Source: an uncultured Lachnospiraceae bacterium (lineage in GTDB: Bacteria; Bacillota; Clostridia; Lachnospirales; Lachnospiraceae). From it: a stretch of DNA of 8,015 nt. The first letter of the stretch is position 1, and every line of letters begins with the position of its first letter. This document shows positions 1 through 6,274 of this stretch, piece after piece. Under the pieces are notes generated by a model that was not told the DNA's origin, did no database searches, and saw only the letters and a program-made list of their open reading frames with translations. Location of the stretch: the NCBI GenBank assembly GCA_900553305.1, contig USDI01000091.1:1-8015 (forward strand), read 5' to 3'. A program made the translations under genes and the position numbers.

Positions 1-689
1 ACCAGATACTGACTGTATTGCTTACGCGTTTCTGTCAAAAGCTCTTCCATCGGAAGAACTTCATTATTTTTAATAATATCATGTACCGGTTGATAATAAT
101 TCCACCGCTCTACCAGCATGTCTCTTCCATACGGCATACGGATTGTTGCATCATACTGTCTTACAAAATGAATCATCTCATCCGGGAACAGTGCCGTGAC
201 CATATTATCTGCATCCTTATTTCCAATATAATCACACACATGTATCACCGAATCCGGAATATGATACAGATTCTCTGCTTTTGAAATATACGTTCCATGA
301 TAAACATACGTACCAAGCAGAATGATACACGCTCCGATCACTACCGTTCCAATCTTCCGGAAACGTGCAAACAGGGAACACCCGCCATAAACCGCTACCA
401 TACCCATCGGAATCGTCCAGATCACCCGGTAATATGTCTCTCCATCCAGGCCTGCTGCCACGAAAAACTTCCGGCTCAAGGGAAACAGAAATACTATCAG
501 AATCAGAATCGGAGCATAGACAAATAAAGTCCGGATCGTCTTGTCCTTTTCACGGAACAACAGATAAATCCACGCAAGCAGGGAAAGCACGAACAATCCC
601 CGAAGTCCTGTATACAATTTAAAAATCACAAGGCTTTCCATAAAAATTCCAAACATGTACGTGAGCCCAGCCCTTTCTATTTCCATCAT
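1..689 (-). CDS. Partial membrane protein with C-terminal extracytoplasmic domain (3' end outside window)
   Basis: This is an open reading frame of 229 codons without a stop, running off the left edge. I read it by translating the reverse strand. About four hydrophobic segments are visible (roughly residues 29-45, 54-71, 88-104, 113-130). A soluble region follows with the striking stretch VRQYDATIRMPYGR at about 176-189. By the usual topology this soluble part lies outside the membrane. The family is not certain. The segment DGETYYRVIWTIP (82-94) resembles the C-terminal part of DUF6077-type membrane proteins, so this may be either a separate gene or the displaced 3' part of the gene upstream. 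The start is uncertain. ATG ATG at 689/686 follows an in-frame TAG directly and has no good ribosome binding site. ATG at 656 (AAAGGG about 14 bases upstream) and ATG at 641 (TGGA about 7 bases upstream) are alternatives. Reading-frame reality is well supported by coherent hydrophobic composition; the function is unknown. Confidence 0.72.
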   Translation of the reverse strand, partial: MMEIERAGLTYMFGIFMESLVIFKLYTGLRGLFVLSLLAWIYLLFREKDKTIRTLFVYAPILILIVFLFPLSRKFFVAAGLDGETYYRVIWTIPMGMVAVYGGCSLFARFRKIGTVVIGACIILLGTYVYHGTYISKAENLYHIPDSVIHVCDYIGNKDADNMVTALFPDEMIHFVRQYDATIRMPYGRDMLVERWNYYQPVHDIIKNNEVLPMEELLTETRKQYSQYL

Positions 690-789
690 CTAATCATCGG
701 ACACAACTCAAATCAAACCCTGATCACATTCTTACATCTTTCCAGGCAAATGTATCAGAATATGAAATATAAATTTAATGATTCCCAAC
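690..789 (-). other. Stop-rich, AT-rich gap between two membrane-protein ORFs
   Basis: This 100-bp gap has stops in all three leftward frames: TAA 777-775 in the frame of the upstream gene, TGA 757-755 in a second frame, and TAA 734-732, TGA 710-708 and TAG 692-690 in the frame of the downstream gene. I see no convincing promoter, terminator hairpin or Shine-Dalgarno sequence in it. It is either a true spacer or an eroded coding junction. Confidence 0.6.
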
Positions 790-1893
790 TTACAACATCA
801 TATACAACACAACATAAGCACCACCCAGCACACAGCTCAGTCCTGTGCAAATCAAATCCCGAAATCTGCGGCTCCGAATGGTTAGTAATACACCAAGTCC
901 CATAGTTAGTGCACAGCTTAACAGCACAGCTAATGAACTGCTCGCTCCTGCTGCCAGATTGAGCAGTGTAAGCAGAAGCCACATCCCCCTGCGGTCACTC
1001 TCATCCTCACGGAAAAGACACAGAAAGATCCAAAATACCGCCGGAACAATAAAGTTTCCCGCAAAGGACTTTCCCTGCCAGGTGCGTGTCAGGAAAAAGG
1101 TCTCTGCCGTATAAATTGACACATTCCCGAACATCTGCCAAAGTGCCATCAACGCCATAAACATCGGAAGCAGCCGTTTTTTGTTACAAAATAGTTCACG
1201 CCCGATTTCATAATAGATGAGATAAGTCAGCGGAATCAGCAAAAGCGGCGCCACACTGTGCGCGACAATTGTTGCATGTATTCCGCACATCGTCCCAATA
1301 AAAGCCTGCCAGACAGGGAAAAGCGCCAACGCATGACGGGCGTCAAGAGGCACACTCACTCCCCGGTTGGGATCAATCCGGTATAACGCATCGGTCTGCT
1401 GTGCCGTAAGAGCCTGTACCACATAATACGCATCATCTCCGTCAAAGGAAGCCCTCGTAAATGCCATATAAAGCTGAAATCCTACAAGCACCAGAAACAG
1501 TATAAAAAGGATCCTTCCTTCCCAAGTATCACAGGGCTCCCTTCGAAGCCACGGGAAGCGCTTCATTTCTTTTAGAGCATCGGATATTTTCTTTACCTTC
1601 TTCTTTCTGTATAGCCAGAGCTCAAAGCCTGCTATAGCTCCCGATATCTGCAAAACGGCATACACAATCACCATTCTGGAATATCCATGATATACAGAAA
1701 ACAGCATCACCGGAATTCCAACAATCTCCAAAAGAGTAAACGATATGAGATATCCTATTACTAAAGTCACGCCTGTCGTCTGCAGCTTTTCCGGCAGCTG
1801 ATCCTGCACAGGTGCTTTTCGGAACAGAAGTCCCAATCCCGCAGGGATCACCAACAGCCAGAATAACAGACCAAGGATTTTCAAAACGATCAT
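790..1893 (-). CDS. DUF6077-like multi-pass membrane protein, possibly C-terminally truncated
   Basis: This encodes a 367-residue polytopic membrane protein with about eight or nine hydrophobic spans (for example 5-23, 41-66, 73-94, 128-145, 206-228, 240-256, 279-293, 303-337, 350-365). The first large extracytoplasmic loop carries FDGDDAYYV (150-158), and RTWQGKS lies at 270-276. I recognise these as features of DUF6077 proteins, a family without an established activity; the DDAYY-type loop and topology recall GT-C glycosyltransferases, which is inference. The ATG at 1893 overlaps the stop of the preceding gene as ATGA and is preceded by GGAGAAAAGGAAGA, so translation is probably coupled. 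The protein ends abruptly inside a hydrophobic segment (VVLYMML). From memory DUF6077 proteins are usually longer, around 500-600 residues. The downstream frame holds membrane segments that could represent the missing part, so truncation is possible. Confidence 0.85.
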   Translation of the reverse strand: MIVLKILGLLFWLLVIPAGLGLLFRKAPVQDQLPEKLQTTGVTLVIGYLISFTLLEIVGIPVMLFSVYHGYSRMVIVYAVLQISGAIAGFELWLYRKKKVKKISDALKEMKRFPWLRREPCDTWEGRILFILFLVLVGFQLYMAFTRASFDGDDAYYVVQALTAQQTDALYRIDPNRGVSVPLDARHALALFPVWQAFIGTMCGIHATIVAHSVAPLLLIPLTYLIYYEIGRELFCNKKRLLPMFMALMALWQMFGNVSIYTAETFFLTRTWQGKSFAGNFIVPAVFWIFLCLFREDESDRRGMWLLLTLLNLAAGASSSLAVLLSCALTMGLGVLLTIRSRRFRDLICTGLSCVLGGAYVVLYMML

Positions 1894-3332
1894 TCTTCCT
1901 TTTCTCCATATAACTCATCCCATTCATCACGGGGAATGGCTGTTACAGAATCCACATTATAATATGATTCATAAAACAGGTTGATCCAGAACCCCGGATC
2001 ATCCGTCATATCCGAGTCATGCGCCGCACTGTAGGGATTCTGAAACTCCTCACGAAACTTTGGAACCACTACACTGCCGCTTCCCCCGTTGTCCTTACCG
2101 GCATTGATAATCAGTTCTATACGCTCGTTATTCTCACGGTTGATACGCCACAGGTTAATCATATTATCAAAATAGGTAAAGATCAGCCATAAACATAATA
2201 CCGCTGCCAGTCCGTAACGCAGTAAGGCCACCGTAAATTCCTTTTTATCGCAGTCATGAATTGCCTGAATACAGGCAATGAACAGGAATACTCCCGCTCC
2301 ATAATAGGCCCTTGGTGTTGGAGGTGGGATCACGATTAAAGCATAGCAGGTTGCCAGTGCCACCAGCAGAAAAACGACAGATTCATTGGATGCAACCGCT
2401 TTCCAGTCCTTCCACTTCTTTTGCAATACCAGAATCACTATCGCAATCACTAAAAGAATCAGGACTTCTCCAAACAGTTCTTCAATGGATACCGTAATCT
2501 TATAGAAGCGGGAAAGCAGCTTCGCAAGCCCTGTAAATGTCTCATCCGTATCATCCACACGGCTCCGGATTCCGGGACACAGCACCATTGCCAGAAGTCC
2601 GCAGGCAACTCCGGCTCCGGAAGTAATCATATACGCCTGCACTCTTGTTTTGATCCGCATCAGCCAGGATTGCCCGCTGCTGTCTTTCGCCGAATCTGCG
2701 TTCCAGTTCATCAGATAAATCCATGTAAAGAAAAGCCATGCCAGAAAAACGCCGCCCGAAGTATTTTCATTACACCATCCGGCCGCAAGTCCGAATACAA
2801 AGCCAAGAATCGCCGTAAGTACCGGATGCTTCATCGCATTTTCGGTCCGCTCCAATTGATGCCGGTACCATACAAGGAATCCAACCATGATAACACTTCC
2901 CCATAAATAATTACAGGAACCGCACAACCAGAGCATGGTTTCTCCAAACCGCACCGAATATCTCCACACAAAAGCAAGACTTAAAAGCAGAACAAAAATA
3001 TCATGCTTCTTCTTTCTCTTTACAGAAGCATAAATCAGCAGGACAAGGGCCACATACATTACACTGTTTGCAATATTAAACACCCATTTATCCATCGACA
3101 GAAACACACGCAGATTAAACTGTCCGATCACCCGGCAGTTATGATACATGTATTCCACGTACTGTTGCTTTATAAGATCCCACAGGGATTTTGCCTCCTG
3201 TACTTCCAACGTATACGCATAATCATCCGTATAGTGAGGGGTCAGAAAATTATAGATCCATATCGTCAAAAAGGAGATCAGGATCGTACCTGTAAAAATC
3301 CCTTTCCGATGTTTTTCCAAAAAAGAAGTCAT
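1890..3332 (-). CDS. DUF6056-like multi-pass membrane protein (putative GT-C-type glycosyltransferase)
   Basis: This encodes a polytopic membrane protein of about 480 residues with roughly ten or eleven hydrophobic spans. Numbered from the upstream ATG at 3338, the recognisable pieces are HYTDDYAY (35-42) after the first span, GSCNYLWG (140-147), GWCNENTSGG (187-196), PGIRSR (255-260) and PPPTPRAYYGAG (338-349). A soluble tail of about 90 residues follows the last span. These match my memory of the DUF6056 family, whose biochemical role is not established. An acidic pair in the first loop and many spans fit GT-C-type transferases that use lipid-linked sugars, which is inference. I prefer the ATG at 3332 because GGAGG at 3345-3341 lies 8 bases ahead of it but only 2 bases ahead of the ATG at 3338. 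It is the first gene of the leftward unit, with its own promoter, and overlaps the next gene by four bases. Confidence 0.88.
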   Translation of the reverse strand: MTSFLEKHRKGIFTGTILISFLTIWIYNFLTPHYTDDYAYTLEVQEAKSLWDLIKQQYVEYMYHNCRVIGQFNLRVFLSMDKWVFNIANSVMYVALVLLIYASVKRKKKHDIFVLLLSLAFVWRYSVRFGETMLWLCGSCNYLWGSVIMVGFLVWYRHQLERTENAMKHPVLTAILGFVFGLAAGWCNENTSGGVFLAWLFFTWIYLMNWNADSAKDSSGQSWLMRIKTRVQAYMITSGAGVACGLLAMVLCPGIRSRVDDTDETFTGLAKLLSRFYKITVSIEELFGEVLILLVIAIVILVLQKKWKDWKAVASNESVVFLLVALATCYALIVIPPPTPRAYYGAGVFLFIACIQAIHDCDKKEFTVALLRYGLAAVLCLWLIFTYFDNMINLWRINRENNERIELIINAGKDNGGSGSVVVPKFREEFQNPYSAAHDSDMTDDPGFWINLFYESYYNVDSVTAIPRDEWDELYGEKEE

Positions 3333-3340
3333 TGTCATTT

Positions 3341-3345
3341 CCTCC
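3341..3345 (-). promoter_or_regulatory. Shine-Dalgarno GGAGG deciding the start of the DUF6056-like gene
   Basis: GGAGG on the reverse strand precedes two in-frame ATGs six bases apart. Spacing is 2 bases to the first (3338) and 8 bases to the second (3332). The second is close to the ideal, so the start at 3332 is favoured. Confidence 0.75.
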
Positions 3346-3360
3346 GCAATATATCAGTCT

Positions 3361-3390
3361 ATTTTAGCACGACTCCGGCCCTTATTGCAA
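3361..3390 (-). promoter_or_regulatory. Predicted sigma-A promoter for the leftward membrane-protein unit
   Basis: Reverse strand shows TTGCAA (3390-3385, 4 of 6 to consensus), an 18-base spacer and TAAAAT (3366-3361, 5 of 6) preceded by TGC, an extended -10 element. The predicted transcription start is near 3354, giving a leader of roughly 20 bases with the GGAGG site inside. No operator or riboswitch-like structure is visible. The promoter is predicted by eye only. Confidence 0.6.
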
Positions 3391-3400
3391 CGCTATTAAC

Positions 3401-3429
3401 TTGACGCCCCATAAAATCAATGTTAGGAT
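3401..3429 (+). promoter_or_regulatory. Predicted sigma-A promoter for the radical SAM gene
   Basis: TTGACG (3401-3406, 5 of 6 to consensus), a 17-base spacer and TAGGAT (3424-3429, 4 of 6) preceded by TGT, an extended -10 element. The predicted start of transcription is near 3436, leaving a leader of about 43 bases. It lies back to back with the leftward promoter at 3361-3390, the two -35 boxes being about 10 bases apart, so one bound protein could affect both. That last point is inference. Confidence 0.6.
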
Positions 3430-3466
3430 ATAACTATTGAGTACCAATTTTATAAAAGATCCAAAG

Positions 3467-3471
3467 AGGAG
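3467..3471 (+). promoter_or_regulatory. Shine-Dalgarno AGGAG fixing the radical SAM start at 3479
   Basis: AGGAG lies 7 bases before ATG at 3479. The frame is open back to a TTG at 3437, but that codon has no binding site and sits at the predicted transcription start, so the longer version is unlikely. Confidence 0.85.
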
Positions 3472-3478
3472 ATTTGAC

Positions 3479-4459
3479 ATGTCAGTAAAATATCATAATT
3501 TTGGTGGAGTCATCGGTTGGAATCTTCAGAAATATTTTCCCAACCTTTCTTCCAACAGCTATTTGAAGCTGCAGCGTTCCACCAGAAATAAATTACAGCA
3601 GGAATATATTGATTACTTCCTGTCCACAGAAGAGCCGCCAATGCCGCTTGTGGTTAACTTAGAAACCATCAACCGCTGCAACAGCACCTGTTCTTTCTGT
3701 ACCGCTAACAAAAATGCCGAGAAACGTCCATACAAGCGTATGGAAGATTCTTTATTTTACAGTATTATTGACCAGCTTGCCGACTGGGGATACACCGGTC
3801 ACCTGACACTTTATGGTAATAATGAACCTTTTCTGGATACCAGAATTGTGGAATTTCATAAATATTGCAGAGAGAAACTTCCTCACAGCTTCATCTTCCT
3901 TTCCAGTAACGGCCTGCTTCTTAATGTAGACAAAGTCAGGGAAATTATTCCTTACGTCAATCAGCTGATCATCAACAATTACTGTAGAGATATGAAGCTG
4001 CATGATAATGTGAAGGAAATTTACGAATATGCAAAGTCCCATCCGGAAGAATTCAAGGATGTTGAACTGCTGATCCAGATGCGATACATGGATGCCGTAT
4101 TGAGTAACCGTGCCGGAAGCGCTCCGAACAAGACGAACGATGTAAAGATCATCAAGGAAACCTGTCTGATGCCTTACACCGATATGTTCATCTTCCCGGA
4201 CGGCCGCATGGGAATCTGCTGCTGTGATAACTTTGAAGCAACTACTTTAGCAGACCTTACAAAGACGCCGTTAAAGGAAGCCTGGAACTCTCCACAGTAT
4301 CAGAAGCTTCGTAAGGATATCCGGACAAGCCGTGCAGATTATACCTTCTGCAAATACTGTGACTTCATCGACGCCGGACTTCGTATGGATACCGTAGACG
4401 ATACGCTGCATCACAGAGAAGCCAACCACGGAGCCAGACAGTCCCTGTTCCGTAAATAA
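3479..4459 (+). CDS. Radical SAM protein with shortened SPASM/twitch-like C-terminal cysteine region
   Basis: This encodes a soluble protein of 326 residues. Its radical SAM signature is CNSTCSFC, cysteines 67, 71 and 74 in CX3CX2C, which ligate the 4Fe-4S cluster that splits S-adenosylmethionine. LYGNNEPFLD (111-120) occupies the position of the usual glycine-rich SAM-binding GGEP motif. The C-terminal part has C229-X12-G242-X4-C247, then two more adjacent cysteines (248, 249), then C291-X2-C294. This matches the first half and part of the second half of a SPASM domain but lacks the final CX5CX3C, so one auxiliary cluster (twitch-like) is more likely than two. SPASM and twitch enzymes modify peptides, proteins or sugars. 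No peptide-precursor gene is visible beside it, so the substrate is unknown. It is transcribed alone, divergent from the membrane-protein unit and convergent with the FAD enzyme. Confidence 0.93.
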   Translation: MSVKYHNFGGVIGWNLQKYFPNLSSNSYLKLQRSTRNKLQQEYIDYFLSTEEPPMPLVVNLETINRCNSTCSFCTANKNAEKRPYKRMEDSLFYSIIDQLADWGYTGHLTLYGNNEPFLDTRIVEFHKYCREKLPHSFIFLSSNGLLLNVDKVREIIPYVNQLIINNYCRDMKLHDNVKEIYEYAKSHPEEFKDVELLIQMRYMDAVLSNRAGSAPNKTNDVKIIKETCLMPYTDMFIFPDGRMGICCCDNFEATTLADLTKTPLKEAWNSPQYQKLRKDIRTSRADYTFCKYCDFIDAGLRMDTVDDTLHHREANHGARQSLFRK

Positions 4460-4511
4460 AACATGAATTTAATGATTTAAGAGTTTTTTCATAAAACAAA
4501 CGCATAAAAAG

Positions 4512-4541
4512 TCCCCGATAAACATTTTAATTTATCGGGGA
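4512..4541. terminator. Bidirectional intrinsic terminator between convergent genes
   Basis: A perfect 11-bp inverted repeat, TCCCCGATAAA (4512-4522) and TTTATCGGGGA (4531-4541), encloses an 8-base loop. It sits 52 bases after the radical SAM stop and 86 bases after the FAD gene stop. Read leftward the stem is followed by CTTTTT, a good uridine tract. Read rightward the tract is looser (TATCTTTATATATC), so termination is probably stronger for the leftward unit. Confidence 0.85.
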
Positions 4542-4560
4542 TATCTTTATATATCTTTAT
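4541..4560. repeat. Exact tandem duplication of a 10-bp unit (ATATCTTTAT x2)
   Basis: Two adjacent identical copies, 4541-4550 and 4551-4560, directly follow the terminator stem. It is low-complexity AT-rich sequence, most likely replication slippage, with no evident function beyond supplying T-rich sequence after the hairpin. Confidence 0.7.
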
Positions 4561-4627
4561 TTCTCACACTTATATTTTCATACCACACAGGTCTCTGTGC
4601 TTTTATAATTTTATAACCAGTTTTCTA

Positions 4628-6208
4628 TCAATCAACCTCTGCTTCATTTCCTTCCTCATTGGAAGTCTCATGATATTCCTGCTCGGTATTGACACTCCAG
4701 ATATTCTTCTTGTCCTTGCTTCCGGTTAAAATATTCTTAACCGCTTCAAAAGAAGTAACCATGGAATGATCAATATTGTTATAACGATGCTGGCCGTTAC
4801 GTCCAACACAGTACAGATTCTCAATCGAGCTTAAGTAATCAACCAACTTGTCCATCTCATCATAAGTATCAAAGTAGGCCGGATAAGCTTTCTTTACCTT
4901 CTCCATATGAACATCCAGTACCACATCCGGACTGTCGATCAGACCAAGCTTGATCATTTCACTGACACCGATCTTCGCAAACTCTTTCTCGGTCATGTTC
5001 CAGTATTCATCGCCTTCATTAACAAAGTACTCAAGACCGATCCATACAGTATGCTCAAGATCCTTAATCATATAAGGAGACCAGTTGTTGTAAATCTGGA
5101 AACGTCCCAGCTTCACATTACGATCCTGTACATAAACCCAGCAGTCCGGAACAATATTGTTCACCGTCTTGATATGGGTTTTGTTCACCAGATTAATCTT
5201 CGGAACCAAAACACCAAGTGTCATATAATCACGATAGGGAAGTCCTGCTGCAATTCTTGCTGCATCTGCAGGTACATCATTCATACCGCCAACCAGATCC
5301 TTCACCGGCATGGAGGAAATCACATAATCACCGTCTACCTGTACCTCTTTGCCCTCCTTTACATAGGTTACTCCGGTAAGCTTGTTCTCTGCATTCTTAT
5401 GGATCTTGGTAACTTTCGCATTCTTAATGATTGTACCGCCAAGCTTCTCCACCTCTGCTGCGGTCACATCCCACAACTGTCCGGGACCGAGCTTGGGATA
5501 CTTAAATTCCTCAATCAGGGAAGTCTCTACTTTACGGTTCTTTTTCTTGAAGATCTTACCAAAGACATCCTTTAAAATAGCTACGATTGACAATCCCTTG
5601 ACACGCTGTGCGCCCCAAGAAGCATCAATCTCACTGGGATGTCTACCCCAGAGATTCTCCGTGTAATATTCAAAAAACATGGAATACAGCTTACGTCCGA
5701 AACGATTGATATAAAAATTCTCCAAGTTCGTTTCCGGAAGCTTATGGAACATGGAGCCCAGATAACTGAATCCCACCTTTAAGGTGGTAAGCAGTCCAAA
5801 GTTCTTAAAAGTTTCCGGTTTTAAGGAAATCGGATAGTCATAAAACTTCGTATCAAATAAAATACGGGAAACACGGTGTCTTGTCAGCATGACACGGTCT
5901 TCCTTCTCCGGATCCGGTCCGCCCTTGGCCAACGGCATGGGACGATTCAGAATAATATCATCATATGTCGGATGTCCCTGCATTGGAAGCATATGATCCC
6001 ACCAGGCATTTACCTCCGGAATTTTAGAGAAGAAACGATGCCCTCCCATATCCATACGGTTTCCTTTGTAATTGACTGTCTTTGAAATACCTCCAAAACA
6101 GTCGCTTTCTTCAAATACAATTACCTCGATATCCTTTGATTTCGTAAGTAATTCATACGCTGCAGTAAGACCTGCAGGGCCTGCACCAATAATCAGGGCT
6201 TTCTTCAT
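4628..6208 (-). CDS. FAD-dependent oxidoreductase, protoporphyrinogen oxidase/UDP-galactopyranose mutase-like
   Basis: This encodes a soluble flavoprotein of 526 residues. The N-terminal Rossmann motif IIGAGPAG (6-13) and the acidic residue of VFEES (E33 or E34) bind the ADP part of FAD. GGIS (39-42) and GGHRFF (55-60) follow as in the amine-oxidase/HemY-type superfamily. CVGRNGQHRYNNIDHSM (467-483) is the C-terminal flavin-contacting segment and resembles the GR-x-x-x-Y-x-Y-x-(N/D)-(M/I)-D pattern of UDP-galactopyranose mutases. At 526 residues it is clearly longer than bacterial UDP-galactopyranose mutase (about 370-390), so it is not simply that enzyme. Relatives of this type are often found in surface-polysaccharide loci; a role in nucleotide-sugar or lipid-linked sugar chemistry is inference. 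The last 25 or so residues are acidic and look disordered. AAAGGCGG lies 10 bases before the ATG. It follows the DUF6020-like gene by 43 bases and also has its own likely promoter. Confidence 0.9.
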   Translation of the reverse strand: MKKALIIGAGPAGLTAAYELLTKSKDIEVIVFEESDCFGGISKTVNYKGNRMDMGGHRFFSKIPEVNAWWDHMLPMQGHPTYDDIILNRPMPLAKGGPDPEKEDRVMLTRHRVSRILFDTKFYDYPISLKPETFKNFGLLTTLKVGFSYLGSMFHKLPETNLENFYINRFGRKLYSMFFEYYTENLWGRHPSEIDASWGAQRVKGLSIVAILKDVFGKIFKKKNRKVETSLIEEFKYPKLGPGQLWDVTAAEVEKLGGTIIKNAKVTKIHKNAENKLTGVTYVKEGKEVQVDGDYVISSMPVKDLVGGMNDVPADAARIAAGLPYRDYMTLGVLVPKINLVNKTHIKTVNNIVPDCWVYVQDRNVKLGRFQIYNNWSPYMIKDLEHTVWIGLEYFVNEGDEYWNMTEKEFAKIGVSEMIKLGLIDSPDVVLDVHMEKVKKAYPAYFDTYDEMDKLVDYLSSIENLYCVGRNGQHRYNNIDHSMVTSFEAVKNILTGSKDKKNIWSVNTEQEYHETSNEEGNEAEVD

Positions 6209-6245
6209 TCCAGATTAACCGCCTTTCTATTTAACTCTGTGGTTC

Positions 6246-6274
6246 ATTATATCATATTTCCGGGGGAGCGTCTA
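6246..6274 (-). promoter_or_regulatory. Predicted internal promoter for the FAD oxidoreductase gene
   Basis: Reverse strand reads TAGACG (6274-6269, 4 of 6 to the -35 consensus), a 17-base spacer and a perfect TATAAT (6251-6246). The three bases before the -10 are TGA, which forms an extended -10 and is also the stop codon (6254-6252) of the DUF6020-like gene. The predicted start is near 6239, giving a leader of about 30 bases that contains the AAAGGCGG binding site. The -35 lies inside the upstream coding sequence. Confidence 0.6.

Noticed and set aside
18..622. Three overlapping rightward ORFs near the left edge
   Set aside because: The reverse strand here is a continuous 229-codon frame with coherent membrane spans; the rightward ORFs are its shadows.
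690..789. A promoter in the gap before the left-edge gene
   Set aside because: The best combinations by eye (for example TTGTAA with TTATAT) match the -10 consensus at only three positions, which is expected by chance in AT-rich DNA.
3437..3478. N-terminal extension of the radical SAM protein from a TTG codon
   Set aside because: The TTG has no ribosome binding site and coincides with the predicted transcription start, whereas ATG 3479 has an ideal AGGAG.
4481..4496. GTTTT/AAAAC mini-hairpin just after the radical SAM gene
   Set aside because: It is a five-base A-T-dominated stem in AT-rich spacer, indistinguishable from chance.
4586..4604. Small hairpin CACAG-GTCT-CTGTG followed by CTTTT, as a second rightward terminator
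   Set aside because: The stem is only 5 bp and lies after a far stronger hairpin, so I do not call it.
4907..5575. Long rightward ORF (222 codons) inside the FAD oxidoreductase gene
   Set aside because: It is antisense to a gene with clear FAD-binding motifs along its whole length, has no plausible ribosome binding site context, and its composition (rich in His, Ile, Asn) is typical of a reverse-frame shadow.
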